NCBI GenBank assembly: GCA_963931525.1
Contig: OZ007023.1
Span: 1,550,001 to 1,614,000, forward strand
Origin: Fimenecus sp900545625
Lineage (GTDB): Bacteria > Bacillota > Clostridia > Oscillospirales > Acutalibacteraceae
Reading direction: 5' to 3'
DNA: 64,000 nucleotides
The notes below the pieces were generated by a model. It saw only the letters and a program-made list of their open reading frames with translations. It did no database searches and was not told the DNA's origin. How positions within the stretch are numbered: the first letter of the stretch is position 1; each line of letters begins with the position of its first letter. The position numbers and the translations under genes were made by a program. Shown here one piece after another: positions 41,491-50,411 of this stretch.

Positions 41491-41997
41491 CCGCACAAAA
41501 ACGGCAGACAGCAAAAAGCTGATCCCATCGGCACACAGTGCGCAAAGCACCGTGTGCCGAATTTTTTTGACGCCGACCGCACCGTAATATACCGTAACGG
41601 TGTAAAATGTGGTTTCGGTCGATCCCGCGATCACCGAGGCTGTGCGCCCGATAAAAGAGTCCGCGCCATAGGTCGTCAGCAAGTTTTGAAATGCGCTTAA
41701 TGATCCGCTGCCGGAGATCGGCGATAAAATACAAAGCGGCAGCACCTCTGCGGGAAACCCAAGCTTGGAAAGCAGGGGAGAAAGCGCAGCGGTAAGCGCG
41801 TCCGAAACACCGCTCGCCGTAAGCATCTGTACGGCGAGCAGCAGCCCGACGAAGGCCGGCAGGACGGAGACGGCGCAGGATATGTTTTCTTTTGCTCCTT
41901 CTAAGAACACATCGAATACCCGCACGCGCTTGCATGCGCCGTAAATCAAGATGCCCCCGATGCAGAACAGGAGAACAAAGGTTCCGATCTCGCTCAT
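41476..41997 (-). CDS. spmB: Spore maturation protein B
   Basis: A 173-residue membrane protein with a nucleoside-recognition (Gate) domain and about four to five helices. It is needed with SpmA for proper dehydration of the spore core. Signatures are FLEGAKENISCAVSVLPAFVGLLLAVQML, CILSPISGSGSLSAFQNLL, and the highly conserved GSTETTFYTVTVYYGAVGVKK. The ATG at 41997 overlaps the spmA stop (ATGA) behind GGGAG, so the pair is coupled. Confidence 0.94.
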   Translation of the reverse strand: MSEIGTFVLLFCIGGILIYGACKRVRVFDVFLEGAKENISCAVSVLPAFVGLLLAVQMLTASGVSDALTAALSPLLSKLGFPAEVLPLCILSPISGSGSLSAFQNLLTTYGADSFIGRTASVIAGSTETTFYTVTVYYGAVGVKKIRHTVLCALCADGISFLLSAVFVRLFFD

Positions 41998-42578
41998 CCG
42001 TGTTTTCTCCCGAGCAGCTTTGTAAGCAGGATTGCGCCCGCACAACCGAGAAACGACACACAAAGCGTTGCAGGTAAAATCTCCATAGGTACATGCGAAC
42101 CGCTTTCATGGCGAAGCATGGCTACGGTAGTCGGGATCAGACGAATGCAGGCGGAATTGAGCACAACAAACAGGATCATGTCGTTGCTCGCCGTATCTTG
42201 AAACGGCGCATGCCGCTTCAGCCGCCGCATTGCCTCAATACCGAGCGGTGTTGCAGCGTTCCCGAGCCCAAACAGGTTGGCGGTAATGTTCATGGAAACC
42301 GCGCTTTTTGCTGCCGCGTCGTTTCGAATCCCCGGAAACAGTCGATTTAAAAGCGGGGAGAGCAGCTTTACAAAACGGTCTGTCAAACCGGCTTGCCGCG
42401 CCACGCGCATCAGCCCGCCCCAAAGGCAGAACATACCAAGCATTTTAAGCGTTACTGTCACAGCTTCATCAGCCGCCGAAAATACCGCGTCTGATACCGC
42501 CTGCGTGTTACCGCTGCAAACGGCGAAAATAATCGCGAGTACAATCATGCCCGACCAGATATAATTCATCATATGCAT
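41994..42578 (-). CDS. spmA: Spore maturation protein A
   Basis: A membrane protein of about 195 residues and the partner of SpmB. The Gate domain shows MLGMFCLWGGLMRVARQAGL, MNITANLFGLGNAATPLGIEAM and LNSACIRLIPTTVAMLR. Several starts are possible (GTG 42581, ATG 42578, 42572, 42569); the ribosome site is poor for all. The ATG at 42578 is used here. A promoter on the same strand starts in the spacer shared with the AbrB-type gene. Confidence 0.93.
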   Translation of the reverse strand: MHMMNYIWSGMIVLAIIFAVCSGNTQAVSDAVFSAADEAVTVTLKMLGMFCLWGGLMRVARQAGLTDRFVKLLSPLLNRLFPGIRNDAAAKSAVSMNITANLFGLGNAATPLGIEAMRRLKRHAPFQDTASNDMILFVVLNSACIRLIPTTVAMLRHESGSHVPMEILPATLCVSFLGCAGAILLTKLLGRKHG

Positions 42579-42609
42579 CACCGATACAGTTTATTTTGTC
42601 GAGCATAGA

Positions 42610-42637
42610 ATTATGCTAATATTGACAAAAATGTCAA
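42610..42637 (-). promoter_or_regulatory. Promoter of spmAB
   Basis: Minus-strand TTGACA (42632-42637), 16 bases, CATAAT (42610-42615). Its -35 box is one arm of a palindrome whose other arm is the -35 box of the divergent gene. Confidence 0.6.
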
Positions 42638-42650
42638 AAAATGCAATAAT
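42622..42650 (+). promoter_or_regulatory. Promoter of the AbrB-type gene
   Basis: TTGACA (42622-42627), 17 bases, AATAAT (42645-42650). The palindrome TTGACAAAAATGTCAA at 42622-42637 links it with the spmAB promoter and could be an operator. Confidence 0.65.
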
Positions 42651-42691
42651 GATACGAAAGCAATTTCAATTTGTAAAATGGAGGTGCGTCG

Positions 42692-42982
42692 ATGAAATCA
42701 ACCGGGATTGTCCGCGGGCTGGATAAAATGGGTAGGATCGTTCTCCCCATGGAAATTCGGAAGCTTTTGCATTTGATCGATGACAAAAGCTATGTGGAAT
42801 TTTACACCGAAGCCGACAGTGTTATTTTGAAGAAGTATGTGCCCGCCTGTATTTTTTGTGACAACGCGGACAATACGGTGGAGTACCACGGCATGAAGAT
42901 CTGTAAAGACTGTTTGCACAAGCTTAACCTGCTTGCGCAAGAGCTTCCGCCGGATCAAGATGCCGATTCTGACGAGATTTGA
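42692..42982 (+). CDS. AbrB/SpoVT-type regulator with C-terminal zinc ribbon
   Basis: 96 residues. The swapped-hairpin AbrB DNA-binding domain fills residues 1-52 (STGIVRGLDKMGRIVLPMEIRKLL, then VEFYTEADSVILKKY). A short zinc-ribbon-like part follows with CIFC and CKDC pairs spaced about 20 residues apart, then an acidic tail. AbrB-type factors are dimeric transition-state or sporulation regulators. It is transcribed away from spmAB and probably binds its own promoter region. ATG 42692 lies behind GGAGG. Close relatives are common in Clostridia, but their targets are not known to me. Confidence 0.9.
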   Translation: MKSTGIVRGLDKMGRIVLPMEIRKLLHLIDDKSYVEFYTEADSVILKKYVPACIFCDNADNTVEYHGMKICKDCLHKLNLLAQELPPDQDADSDEI

Positions 42983-43000
42983 TTCCAAAACCCACACAAA

Positions 43001-43031
43001 AATGCGCCGTGCAGAATCTGCACGGCGCATT
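43001..43031. terminator. Bidirectional terminator between the AbrB-type gene and rex
   Basis: A perfect 14-bp stem (43001-43014 and 43018-43031) with a three-base loop and A/T-rich flanks on both sides. Confidence 0.85.
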
Positions 43032-43046
43032 ATGATTTTGAAAGGC

Positions 43047-43676
43047 TCAGAGATTATTCAGATGGTAGCTGAGTGTCATAAGGCTGTCGGACAGATGTAC
43101 GTTTTCAACCGCAACATCCGGGTAATTCGCCGAAATGTCGTAGTGCGTAAAATTCCAAAAGCCTTTTACACCGAGTTTGACCAGTTCCTGTGTGACTTCG
43201 GCTGCGCTTTCACTCGGAATACACAATACCGCAACAGTTGGGGCATTTTCGCGGCAGAAATCATAAAGTCCGTCGATCTGCCGAATCGGTAAACCGCGCA
43301 CCAGCTGACCTGCCAACGCCTCATTGCGGTCAAAGATGCCGATCAGGTTGAAGCCGCGTTCCTCAAAGGACATATGCGCTGCAACGGCTCTGCCGAGGTT
43401 GCCCGCGCCGATCAACACGGTTTTGGCTTTTTTGTTGACGCCGAGGATCTTACCGATCTCCGCATAGAGCTGACTGACATTGTAGCCGTATCCTTGCTGT
43501 CCGAAGCCACCGAAGCAGTTTAAGTCCTGGCGGATCTGTGAGGCAGTAAAGCCCATGCGTTTGGAAAGCTCACTGCTGGAAATGCGCTGCACCCCGTTTT
43601 TCTTCATTTCCCCTAAAAAACGATAGTAGCGGGGCAGCCGTTTAATGACCGAAAGGGAAACGTCGTTTTTAGGCAT
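43047..43676 (-). CDS. rex: Redox-sensing transcriptional repressor Rex
   Basis: A 209-residue dimeric repressor that reads the NADH/NAD+ ratio. The N-terminal winged helix holds IKRLPRYYRFL and FTASQIRQDLNCFGGFGQQGYGY (recognition helix and wing). The Rossmann domain begins VLIGAGNLGRAVAAHM near residue 87. The domain-swapped helix FWNFTHYDI-region and the C-terminal LSDSLMTLSYHL are present. It lies 9 bases after the isocitrate dehydrogenase gene, as third gene of the aconitase cluster. High NADH should release it from DNA. Confidence 0.96.
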   Translation of the reverse strand: MPKNDVSLSVIKRLPRYYRFLGEMKKNGVQRISSSELSKRMGFTASQIRQDLNCFGGFGQQGYGYNVSQLYAEIGKILGVNKKAKTVLIGAGNLGRAVAAHMSFEERGFNLIGIFDRNEALAGQLVRGLPIRQIDGLYDFCRENAPTVAVLCIPSESAAEVTQELVKLGVKGFWNFTHYDISANYPDVAVENVHLSDSLMTLSYHLNNL

Positions 43677-43685
43677 GAACTCACC

Positions 43686-44855
43686 TCATTCGCTGAGTGA
43701 CCGAACGGTCTCCATAACATAGTCGCCGAACGCGCTGCAAGTGGCACCATCCTCGCGGCCGGTGATCTGTAATTTCTTTTCTTCAAACATGCAGATATCC
43801 AAAGCACGTTCCAAAAGATCTGCCTGTTTCTGCTTGCCGATGTGCGACAGAAGCATTACGCTTGCGCGCAGCATGGAGCAGGGGTCGGCGTACTGTGCAC
43901 GTCCTTCACGCACCATGCGCGGCGCAGAGCCGTGGATCGCCTCAAACATCGCATAGCGCTTGCCGAGATTTGCGCTGCCCGCCGTACCAACGCCGCCCTG
44001 GAACTCCGCAGCTTCATCGGTGATGATATCGCCGTACAGGTTTGGCAGGATGAATACCTTGAAATCGCGTCTGCGCTTTTCGTCGATCAGCTTGGCGGTA
44101 GTAATGTCTACATACCACTCGTCCGTGGTGATTTCAGGATATTCCTCGCCGACCTTTTTGCAGATACGCAAAAATTTGCCGTCCGTTGTTTTGATTACAT
44201 TTGCCTTATTGATGATCGAAACGCGGTCTTTGCCGTTTTTGCGCGCGTATTCATAAGCAAGGCGCGCGATGCGCTCTGTACCCTCGCTGGTTGTAACAAC
44301 AAAGTCCATCGCGAGGTCATCGTCCACTTCAATGCCTTTGGAGCCGACCGCATACGCACCCTCCGTATTCTCGCGGAAGAACGTCCAGTCAATGCCGAGC
44401 TCGCGCACCTTGACGGGACGAACGTTTGCAAACAGATCCAACGCCTTGCGCATGGCGACGTTTGCGCTTTCGATGTTTGGCCACGGATCGCCCGCCTGCG
44501 GCGTGGTGGTCGGGCCTTTTAAAATGACATGGCAGGCCTTGAGCTGTTCAAGTACATCGTCGGGGATCGCTTTCATCACCGCTACGCGGTTTTCAATGGT
44601 CAGCCCGTCGATCTCACGGAATTCGATCTTGCCCGCCTTTACGTCGTCAGCAAGCATATAGGCAAGTACGCGCGCGGATTCTTTTGTGATGATCGGACCG
44701 ATGCCGTCGCCGCCGCATACGCCGATAATGATCTTGTCCAGCTTGTCATAGTCCACAAAATCCTTTTGGGCTTTAATGCGGTCGGAACGCGCCGACTGCT
44801 CGCGCACCAGCGCTTCAAAGGCTTGCAGAGCTTTTTGCAGATTTGCTTCAGTCAT
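43686..44855 (-). CDS. Isocitrate/isopropylmalate-type dehydrogenase, likely NAD-isocitrate dehydrogenase
   Basis: A 389-residue beta-decarboxylating dehydrogenase expected to turn isocitrate into 2-oxoglutarate for glutamate synthesis. Signatures are VCGGDGIGPIITKES, a substrate loop with LKGPTTTPQAGDPWPNIESANVAMRK, RENTEGAYAVG, NKANVIKTTDG and NLYGDIITDEAAEFQGGVGTAGSANLG. The Ser/Asn-bearing substrate loop and the adjacent aconitase favour isocitrate over isopropylmalate. It starts at ATG 44855 behind AAGGAGG, 18 bases after the aconitase stop. Confidence 0.88.
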   Translation of the reverse strand: MTEANLQKALQAFEALVREQSARSDRIKAQKDFVDYDKLDKIIIGVCGGDGIGPIITKESARVLAYMLADDVKAGKIEFREIDGLTIENRVAVMKAIPDDVLEQLKACHVILKGPTTTPQAGDPWPNIESANVAMRKALDLFANVRPVKVRELGIDWTFFRENTEGAYAVGSKGIEVDDDLAMDFVVTTSEGTERIARLAYEYARKNGKDRVSIINKANVIKTTDGKFLRICKKVGEEYPEITTDEWYVDITTAKLIDEKRRRDFKVFILPNLYGDIITDEAAEFQGGVGTAGSANLGKRYAMFEAIHGSAPRMVREGRAQYADPCSMLRASVMLLSHIGKQKQADLLERALDICMFEEKKLQITGREDGATCSAFGDYVMETVRSLSE

Positions 44856-44873
44856 GGGGTTGCCTCCTTAAGA

Positions 44874-46805
44874 TTACAGGGATTCTCTCGTATAATTGAG
44901 CAGACCGCCTGCAAGCAGAATGTCTTTCTGCCGCTCGGACAGTGAATAGGTAAGCTTATAGCGTTCGCCGGTCGTCTTGTTTTCCAGCGTCACGGGCGCG
45001 CCGCTTTCCAATTCCGACTTGATGTTCGGCAGGCTCAACTCGTCGCCTTGTGAGATCTTGTCATAATCCGCCTCGTTTTGGAAGTTCAGCGGCAGGATCC
45101 CAGCATTGATGAGGTTCGCACAGTGGATGCGCGCAAAAGATTTGGTGATAACCGCCTTTACGCCGAGATATAAGGGCACAAGCGCCGCATGCTCACGCGA
45201 AGAGCCCTGCCCGTAATTCGCACCGCCGATAACAATGCCCTTGCCCTCTTGTTTGCAGCGTTCGGCAAAAGTTTTGTCGCAAACCGCAAAGCAGAACTGC
45301 GAAAGGTAGGGGATGTTGGAGCGGTAGGGGAGGATCTTTGCGCCGGCGGGCATAATGTGGTCGGTCGTGATGTCGTCGCCAACCTTGAGTACCGCTTTTG
45401 CTTCGATCGAATCAGGCAGTTTGTCGGTCGTCGGGAAAGGCTTGATGTTCGGCCCGTACAGAACTTCCACGTCTTTCGCCTCTTCGGGAGAAGCAGGCAG
45501 GGCGATCATGTTGTCGTTGACGTCAAATTTCTCCGGCATGTCGATGTGCAGCGGCTCGCCGAGCTCGCGCGGGTCGGAAAGGACGCCCGTAAGCGCCGAA
45601 TAAGCAGCGACCTCGGGGCTGACAAGATAAATACCTGCATCCGCCGTACCGGAGCGACCCTCAAAATTACGGTTGAACGTGCGCAGCGAAACACCGCCGG
45701 AATTCGGCGACTGCCCCATGCCGATGCAAGGGCCGCACGCGCTTTCAAGGATGCGCGCGCCCGCGTCGATCATATCGGCCAAAGCGCCGTCTTTGGCGAG
45801 CATATTGAGCACCTGCTTGGAACCGGGCGCAATGGAAAGGCTCACGGTCGGGCAGACGGTTTTCCCCTTTAAGATCGCTGCGACCTTGAGCATATCCATA
45901 AGCGAGGAGTTCGTGCAGGAACCGATGCAGACCTGATCGATCTTGATCTTGCCGATCTCCGTAACGGATTTCACGCGGTCGGGCATATGCGGCATTGCCG
46001 CCATCGGTGCAAGTGCGGAAAGGTCGATCTCGATCGTCTCGTCGTAAACGGCGTCCGCGTCCGCTTCTAAAGCAGACCAATCCTCGGCGCGGCACTGCGC
46101 CTCCAAAAAGGCTTTGGTCACTTCATCGGACGGGAACACGGAAGTTGTCGCGCCAAGCTCTGCACCCATATTTGTAATGGTTGCGCGCTCAGGAACGGAA
46201 AGCGTCTTCACACCCTCGCCCGTATATTCAATGATCTTGCCGACGCCGCCCTTTACGGTCATACGGCGCAGGACTTCCAAGATAACATCCTTTGCCGCAA
46301 CATACGGCGACAGCTTGCCTGTAAGGTGCACATTGACGATCTTCGGCATCGTGATGTAATAGGTGCCGCCGCCCATTGCAACTGCAACGTCCAGACCGCC
46401 CGCGCCCATAGCGAGCATCCCGATGCCGCCGCCGGTCGGGGTATGGCTGTCCGAACCGATCAGTGTTTTGCCCGGCTTGCCGAAGCGCTCCAAATGTACT
46501 TGGTGGCAGATGCCGTTGCCGGGACGCGAAAAGCGGATACCGCGTTTTTTTGCGACAGATTGGATAAAGCGGTGGTCATCGGCGTTTTCAAAGCCGGTTT
46601 GCAGCGTGTTGTGATCGATGTAAGCCACGGAAAGCTCCGTGCGCACGCGCTCAATGCCCATCGCTTCAAATTCAAGGTACGCCATTGTGCCGGTGGCATC
46701 CTGCGTAAGCGTCTGGTCAATGCGAAGACCGATCTCGCTGCCCGGCGTCATATCGCCTGAAACGAGATGGCTTTGGATCAGTTTTTGTGCAACTGTCAAT
46801 CCCAT
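44874..46805 (-). CDS. Aconitate hydratase
   Basis: A 643-residue iron-sulfur enzyme interconverting citrate and isocitrate. The cluster cysteines are in CIGSCTNSS and ESACGPCIGMG. DSHTPTGGGIGMLAMGAGGLDVA, the domain linker, and the swivel domain with VGDDITTDHIMPAGAKILPYRS and IGGANYGQGSSREHAAL follow. The length of about 640 matches the mitochondrial-like short aconitases found in many Clostridia, not the roughly 900-residue AcnA. ATG 46805 lies 10 bases after AGGAG. It leads the cluster aconitase-isocitrate dehydrogenase-rex. Confidence 0.95.
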   Translation of the reverse strand: MGLTVAQKLIQSHLVSGDMTPGSEIGLRIDQTLTQDATGTMAYLEFEAMGIERVRTELSVAYIDHNTLQTGFENADDHRFIQSVAKKRGIRFSRPGNGICHQVHLERFGKPGKTLIGSDSHTPTGGGIGMLAMGAGGLDVAVAMGGGTYYITMPKIVNVHLTGKLSPYVAAKDVILEVLRRMTVKGGVGKIIEYTGEGVKTLSVPERATITNMGAELGATTSVFPSDEVTKAFLEAQCRAEDWSALEADADAVYDETIEIDLSALAPMAAMPHMPDRVKSVTEIGKIKIDQVCIGSCTNSSLMDMLKVAAILKGKTVCPTVSLSIAPGSKQVLNMLAKDGALADMIDAGARILESACGPCIGMGQSPNSGGVSLRTFNRNFEGRSGTADAGIYLVSPEVAAYSALTGVLSDPRELGEPLHIDMPEKFDVNDNMIALPASPEEAKDVEVLYGPNIKPFPTTDKLPDSIEAKAVLKVGDDITTDHIMPAGAKILPYRSNIPYLSQFCFAVCDKTFAERCKQEGKGIVIGGANYGQGSSREHAALVPLYLGVKAVITKSFARIHCANLINAGILPLNFQNEADYDKISQGDELSLPNIKSELESGAPVTLENKTTGERYKLTYSLSERQKDILLAGGLLNYTRESL

Positions 46806-46824
46806 ATTTTCGGATCTCCTAACT

Positions 46825-46842
46825 TTTTCAATTTTTTAACAA
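46825..46842. promoter_or_regulatory. Candidate Rex operator in the aconitase leader
   Basis: TTTTCAATTTTTTAACAA matches the clostridial Rex consensus TTGTTAANNNNTTAACAA at 12 of 14 defined positions (right half perfect, left half 5 of 7). It lies about 6 to 23 bases after the predicted transcription start, where a bound repressor would block transcription. Confidence 0.55.
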
Positions 46843-46854
46843 TCTCACGGACAT

Positions 46855-46883
46855 ATTTTAATACCTATAGGAAAGTTTGTCAA
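46855..46883 (-). promoter_or_regulatory. Promoter of the aconitase-idh-rex cluster
   Basis: Minus-strand TTGACA (46878-46883), 17 bases, TAAAAT (46855-46860). Confidence 0.8.
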
Positions 46884-46991
46884 TGAATCGGCAAAGATTT
46901 TAATAAGAAATATTACGAAAAAGTGTCTGTGTGCCGAAATCGAACCGACGGCGGAAAATGCCCGATTTCCGCTTTTGAAAGCTCAGGGGGA

Positions 46992-47020
46992 TTGATTCAT
47001 TTTTGCGTTTGTGCTACAAT
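46992..47020 (+). promoter_or_regulatory. Promoter of tepA-ftsK
   Basis: TTGATT (46992-46997), 17 bases, TACAAT (47015-47020), with an extended TG before the -10 box. Confidence 0.7.
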
Positions 47021-47089
47021 ACTTGCGCACGCAAAAATCGGCGCGTATTGCGCATACTATGGACAAAAACAAAATGTGAGGTCCTAAGT

Positions 47090-47860
47090 ATGCGTACAAA
47101 AAATCAGGCGAGCTTATTTCAGACTATAATGGCTTCTGCCCCGGCGGCACCTGAAACGCAGGAGGAAGAGGCGCACGAGCACGAGGACACATCGCCGATC
47201 CGCGAGATCGTGGAGACTGGTTCCATCACCGTTTCCAAAGACGGGCATCTGATCCATTGTCTGACCGTGATTGGGCAGATCGAAGGGCACTATATCCTTC
47301 CCGCGCAGAACAAAACGACCAAGTACGAGCACGTCATACCGCAGCTTGTGGCGATTGAGGAGAGCAGCGAGATCGAAGGACTGCTCGTCATCCTCAATAC
47401 GGTCGGCGGCGATATTGAAGCGGGTCTTGCGATTGCGGAACTCATCAGCGGAATGCAGACGCCGACCGTTTCCCTGGTGCTCGGCGGCGGTCACTCCATA
47501 GGTGTGCCGCTGGCTGTTGCGGCCAAGCGGTCGTTTATTGTGCCTTCCGCTACAATGACGATCCACCCTGTGCGCATGAACGGACTTGTGCTCGGCGTGC
47601 CGCAGACCTTTTCGTATTTTCAGAAAATGCAGGAGCGCATTGTAGATTTTGTTGCGCGCAATTCCAACATGCCGCCGAAACGCTTCCGGGAGTATATGCT
47701 GGCGACCGGAGAGCTTGCAACAGATGTAGGTACGGTGCTTGAAGGCAAGCAGGCGGTGGATTCGGGCATGATCGACCAGCTTGGCGGGCTTTCGGATGCG
47801 CTCGACTGTTTGTATTCTATGATATTGAAACGTGAGGCGGGGGACGCCGCACACACATAA
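47090..47860 (+). CDS. tepA: TepA/ClpP-like serine protease
   Basis: A 257-residue cytosolic ClpP-fold protein of the TepA (YmfB) branch. The nucleophilic Ser is in LVLGGGHSIGVPLAV, and the His in SATMTIHPVRMNG. Strands LLVILNTVGGDIEAGLAIAELI build the handle region. The first 55 residues are Glu/His-rich and probably disordered. TepA has been linked to protein export and spore development in Bacillus. ATG 47090 follows GTGAGGT; an in-frame GTG at 47003 falls inside the promoter. The tepA-ftsK order matches Bacillus. Confidence 0.87.
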   Translation: MRTKNQASLFQTIMASAPAAPETQEEEAHEHEDTSPIREIVETGSITVSKDGHLIHCLTVIGQIEGHYILPAQNKTTKYEHVIPQLVAIEESSEIEGLLVILNTVGGDIEAGLAIAELISGMQTPTVSLVLGGGHSIGVPLAVAAKRSFIVPSATMTIHPVRMNGLVLGVPQTFSYFQKMQERIVDFVARNSNMPPKRFREYMLATGELATDVGTVLEGKQAVDSGMIDQLGGLSDALDCLYSMILKREAGDAAHT

Positions 47861-47877
47861 GGTAAGGAGAGAATTGG

Positions 47878-50385
47878 ATGGCTGCTTCATCCGGCAAAAA
47901 AAGAACATCATCCCCGTCGCGGGCGTCGCGCGCAGCGTCGCAGCAGGCGAAGGAACAGCGTAAATCCGCACAAAAACAGTTGGCCGCCGTCGTACTGTTT
48001 TGTGTGGCACTGCTGTTTTTGTGCCTGTGCTTTATTCCGGGCGGCGGTCTTTGGGGCGGGCTTCGCAGCGGACTATTCGGGCTGTTCGGCTTCTGCTCGT
48101 TTGTAATCCCGCTTCTGCTGATCTATGTGGCCGTTATGGCAACTTTGGACAAGGCAGGTACAAAAGTAGGCGCAAAAGTTACGGAAGCGGTCCTGCTGAT
48201 CGTGTTGATCGCTTCCGCCATACATATTTTTTCGTTCAGCGGTACGGTCGATTTCGGTGCGGATATCGCTGATGCCTTCAATGCATTCCGTTTAGAGGGC
48301 TCCTTTACCGGCAGCGGTGCGGTAGGCGCTGTGTTCGGCGGCCTTATCCTGCTTGCGACCGGCAGCGGGAAAGCTGCAGCGATCGCAATTGTTTTGATAT
48401 TGATTTTCCTTTGCGTGATGCTGATGACGGGCATGACGCTGATCAAGCTTTTCCGCGGCGTTGCCAAACCCGTGCAGAAAGCCGGGGAATACCGCGAAGA
48501 AAAACTCGAAGAGCTTGCACAAAAGCGTGAACGCGAATATAATGTGGATGTGGATCTCGGTCCCGCGCCTGTGTCGCAGTCCCCAAAGAAAAAACGCAGC
48601 CGCAAAAAGGAAGAAGAGGAGATCGCACAGGTTGTAACGGATCCAGATCAACCAGCGCAGGCGTCGGATAAAGATTCGGATAAAAAGCCTGTTTTGCTGG
48701 ATGACATCATCAATAAGATGAAAGAACCCGAGCCCAAGCTTCCCGCCGACGGTATCATTCCGATCTCTGCCGAAAAATTCGGCACGGACAAGCCGGAGGA
48801 GAATGCACAAAACACAGAGGAGCAGGAGCCGGACGTAGAACCGCAGAAAGCGTATGTCAAGCCGCCGCTTGAATGCCTTGCGCCGCCGAAAGCCGCGCGC
48901 AATATGAAATATGAGGACGAATTGAAGGCGAACGCGACGAAGCTTGTGGACACGCTCAAAAGCTTCGGCGTGGAGACGCGCATTGTGGACATTTGCCGCG
49001 GGCCCTCTGTCACGCGGTATGAGATCCAGCCAGCTGCCGGCGTAAAGATCAGCCGTATTACCAATCTCACGGATGACCTTGCGCTTAACCTTGCTGCCGG
49101 CGGGCTGCGCATTGAAGCGCCGATCCCGAACAAGGCAGCGGTCGGTATCGAGGTGCCGAACAAAAACCGTGCCACGGTCACATTGCGTGAGATCATCGAT
49201 ACCGACCAGTATCGCAGTGCGAAGTCAAAACTTTTTGTCGCGCTCGGCAAAGATATTGCAGGGAACTGCACCTATGCAGATCTTGCTAAAATGCCGCATT
49301 TGCTTGTGGCTGGTACAACGGGCTCGGGCAAATCCGTGTGCCTGAATTCCATGATCGTAAGCCTTTTGTATAATGCTACGCCGGACGAAGTCAAGCTTTT
49401 GATGATCGACCCCAAACAGGTGGAGTTCACGGTCTACAACGGCATCCCGCATTTGATCGTGCCCGTAGTCTCCGACCCGCGCAAAGCGTCGGGCGCGCTT
49501 GCGTGGGCAGTAACGGAAATGCTGACGCGCTACAAGGCGTTTTCCGATAACAATGTCCGTGACATTAACGGCTATAACAGCATCTGCGAAAGCATCGGCG
49601 AAAAGAAAATGCCGCAGATCGTGATTTTTATCGATGAGTTGTCCGACCTCATGATGGCGGCGCCGCATGAAGTGGAGGATTCCATTTGTCGCTTGGCGCA
49701 GATGGCGCGCGCAGCGGGCATGCATTTGGTCATTGCTACACAGCGCCCTTCCGTGGATGTCATTACGGGACTTATCAAAGCAAATATCCCAAGCCGCATT
49801 TCGTTAAAGGTATCGTCGCAGATCGACTCACGCACGATCATTGACGCCGCAGGCGCGGAAAAGCTGTTAGGCAACGGCGATATGCTCTTCTATCCTGTTG
49901 GCATCGCAAAGCCCGTCCGTGTGCAGGGCTGCTATCTTTCCGACAGCGAGGTCGAGAAAGTCGTGGACTTTATCAAGGGGCAGCAGCAGTCGGCGTATGA
50001 TGACGAAGTCATGCAGGAGATCGAACGGCAGGCCGCCATGGAAAAGAAGAAAAACGGCGGTGCAGCAGGTGAATCCGACGAGGAATCCGAAGCCGACGAG
50101 ATGATCCCGAAAGCGATAGAGGTTGTCGTGGATGCGCAAATGGCTTCTACAACGCTTTTACAGCGTAAGCTGAAACTTGGTTATGCGCGTGCTGCACGCA
50201 TCATCGATAATCTGGAAGAACGCGGTATCATTGGGCCTTACGAGGGCAGTAAGCCGCGCAAAGTATTGATTTCCAAGCAGCAGTGGTATGAGATGAACGC
50301 ACTCGCGCAAGGCGGCGCGGGACGGGACTATTCCGAGAGCGAAACGCCTGCGCAGGAGCCGGAAGCGCCCGAAGCGCCTTTTTAA
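47878..50385 (+). CDS. ftsK: FtsK/SpoIIIE DNA translocase
   Basis: An 835-residue membrane-anchored motor that pumps chromosomal DNA through the closing septum. After a basic N-terminus, about four membrane helices cover residues 35-200. An acidic/basic linker follows (about 215-335). The alpha/beta motor carries Walker A LLVAGTTGSGKSVCLNSMI and Walker B VIFIDELSDLMM, then TQRPSVDVITGLIKANIPSR. A gamma winged helix (about 745-810) reads polar KOPS/SRS-type sequences. ATG 47878 follows TAAGGAGAG. In a spore former it may serve both vegetative division and forespore packing. Confidence 0.96.
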   Translation: MAASSGKKRTSSPSRASRAASQQAKEQRKSAQKQLAAVVLFCVALLFLCLCFIPGGGLWGGLRSGLFGLFGFCSFVIPLLLIYVAVMATLDKAGTKVGAKVTEAVLLIVLIASAIHIFSFSGTVDFGADIADAFNAFRLEGSFTGSGAVGAVFGGLILLATGSGKAAAIAIVLILIFLCVMLMTGMTLIKLFRGVAKPVQKAGEYREEKLEELAQKREREYNVDVDLGPAPVSQSPKKKRSRKKEEEEIAQVVTDPDQPAQASDKDSDKKPVLLDDIINKMKEPEPKLPADGIIPISAEKFGTDKPEENAQNTEEQEPDVEPQKAYVKPPLECLAPPKAARNMKYEDELKANATKLVDTLKSFGVETRIVDICRGPSVTRYEIQPAAGVKISRITNLTDDLALNLAAGGLRIEAPIPNKAAVGIEVPNKNRATVTLREIIDTDQYRSAKSKLFVALGKDIAGNCTYADLAKMPHLLVAGTTGSGKSVCLNSMIVSLLYNATPDEVKLLMIDPKQVEFTVYNGIPHLIVPVVSDPRKASGALAWAVTEMLTRYKAFSDNNVRDINGYNSICESIGEKKMPQIVIFIDELSDLMMAAPHEVEDSICRLAQMARAAGMHLVIATQRPSVDVITGLIKANIPSRISLKVSSQIDSRTIIDAAGAEKLLGNGDMLFYPVGIAKPVRVQGCYLSDSEVEKVVDFIKGQQQSAYDDEVMQEIERQAAMEKKKNGGAAGESDEESEADEMIPKAIEVVVDAQMASTTLLQRKLKLGYARAARIIDNLEERGIIGPYEGSKPRKVLISKQQWYEMNALAQGGAGRDYSESETPAQEPEAPEAPF

Positions 50386-50411
50386 GCCGGATATAAAGGG
50401 GGAGAGAAAGC

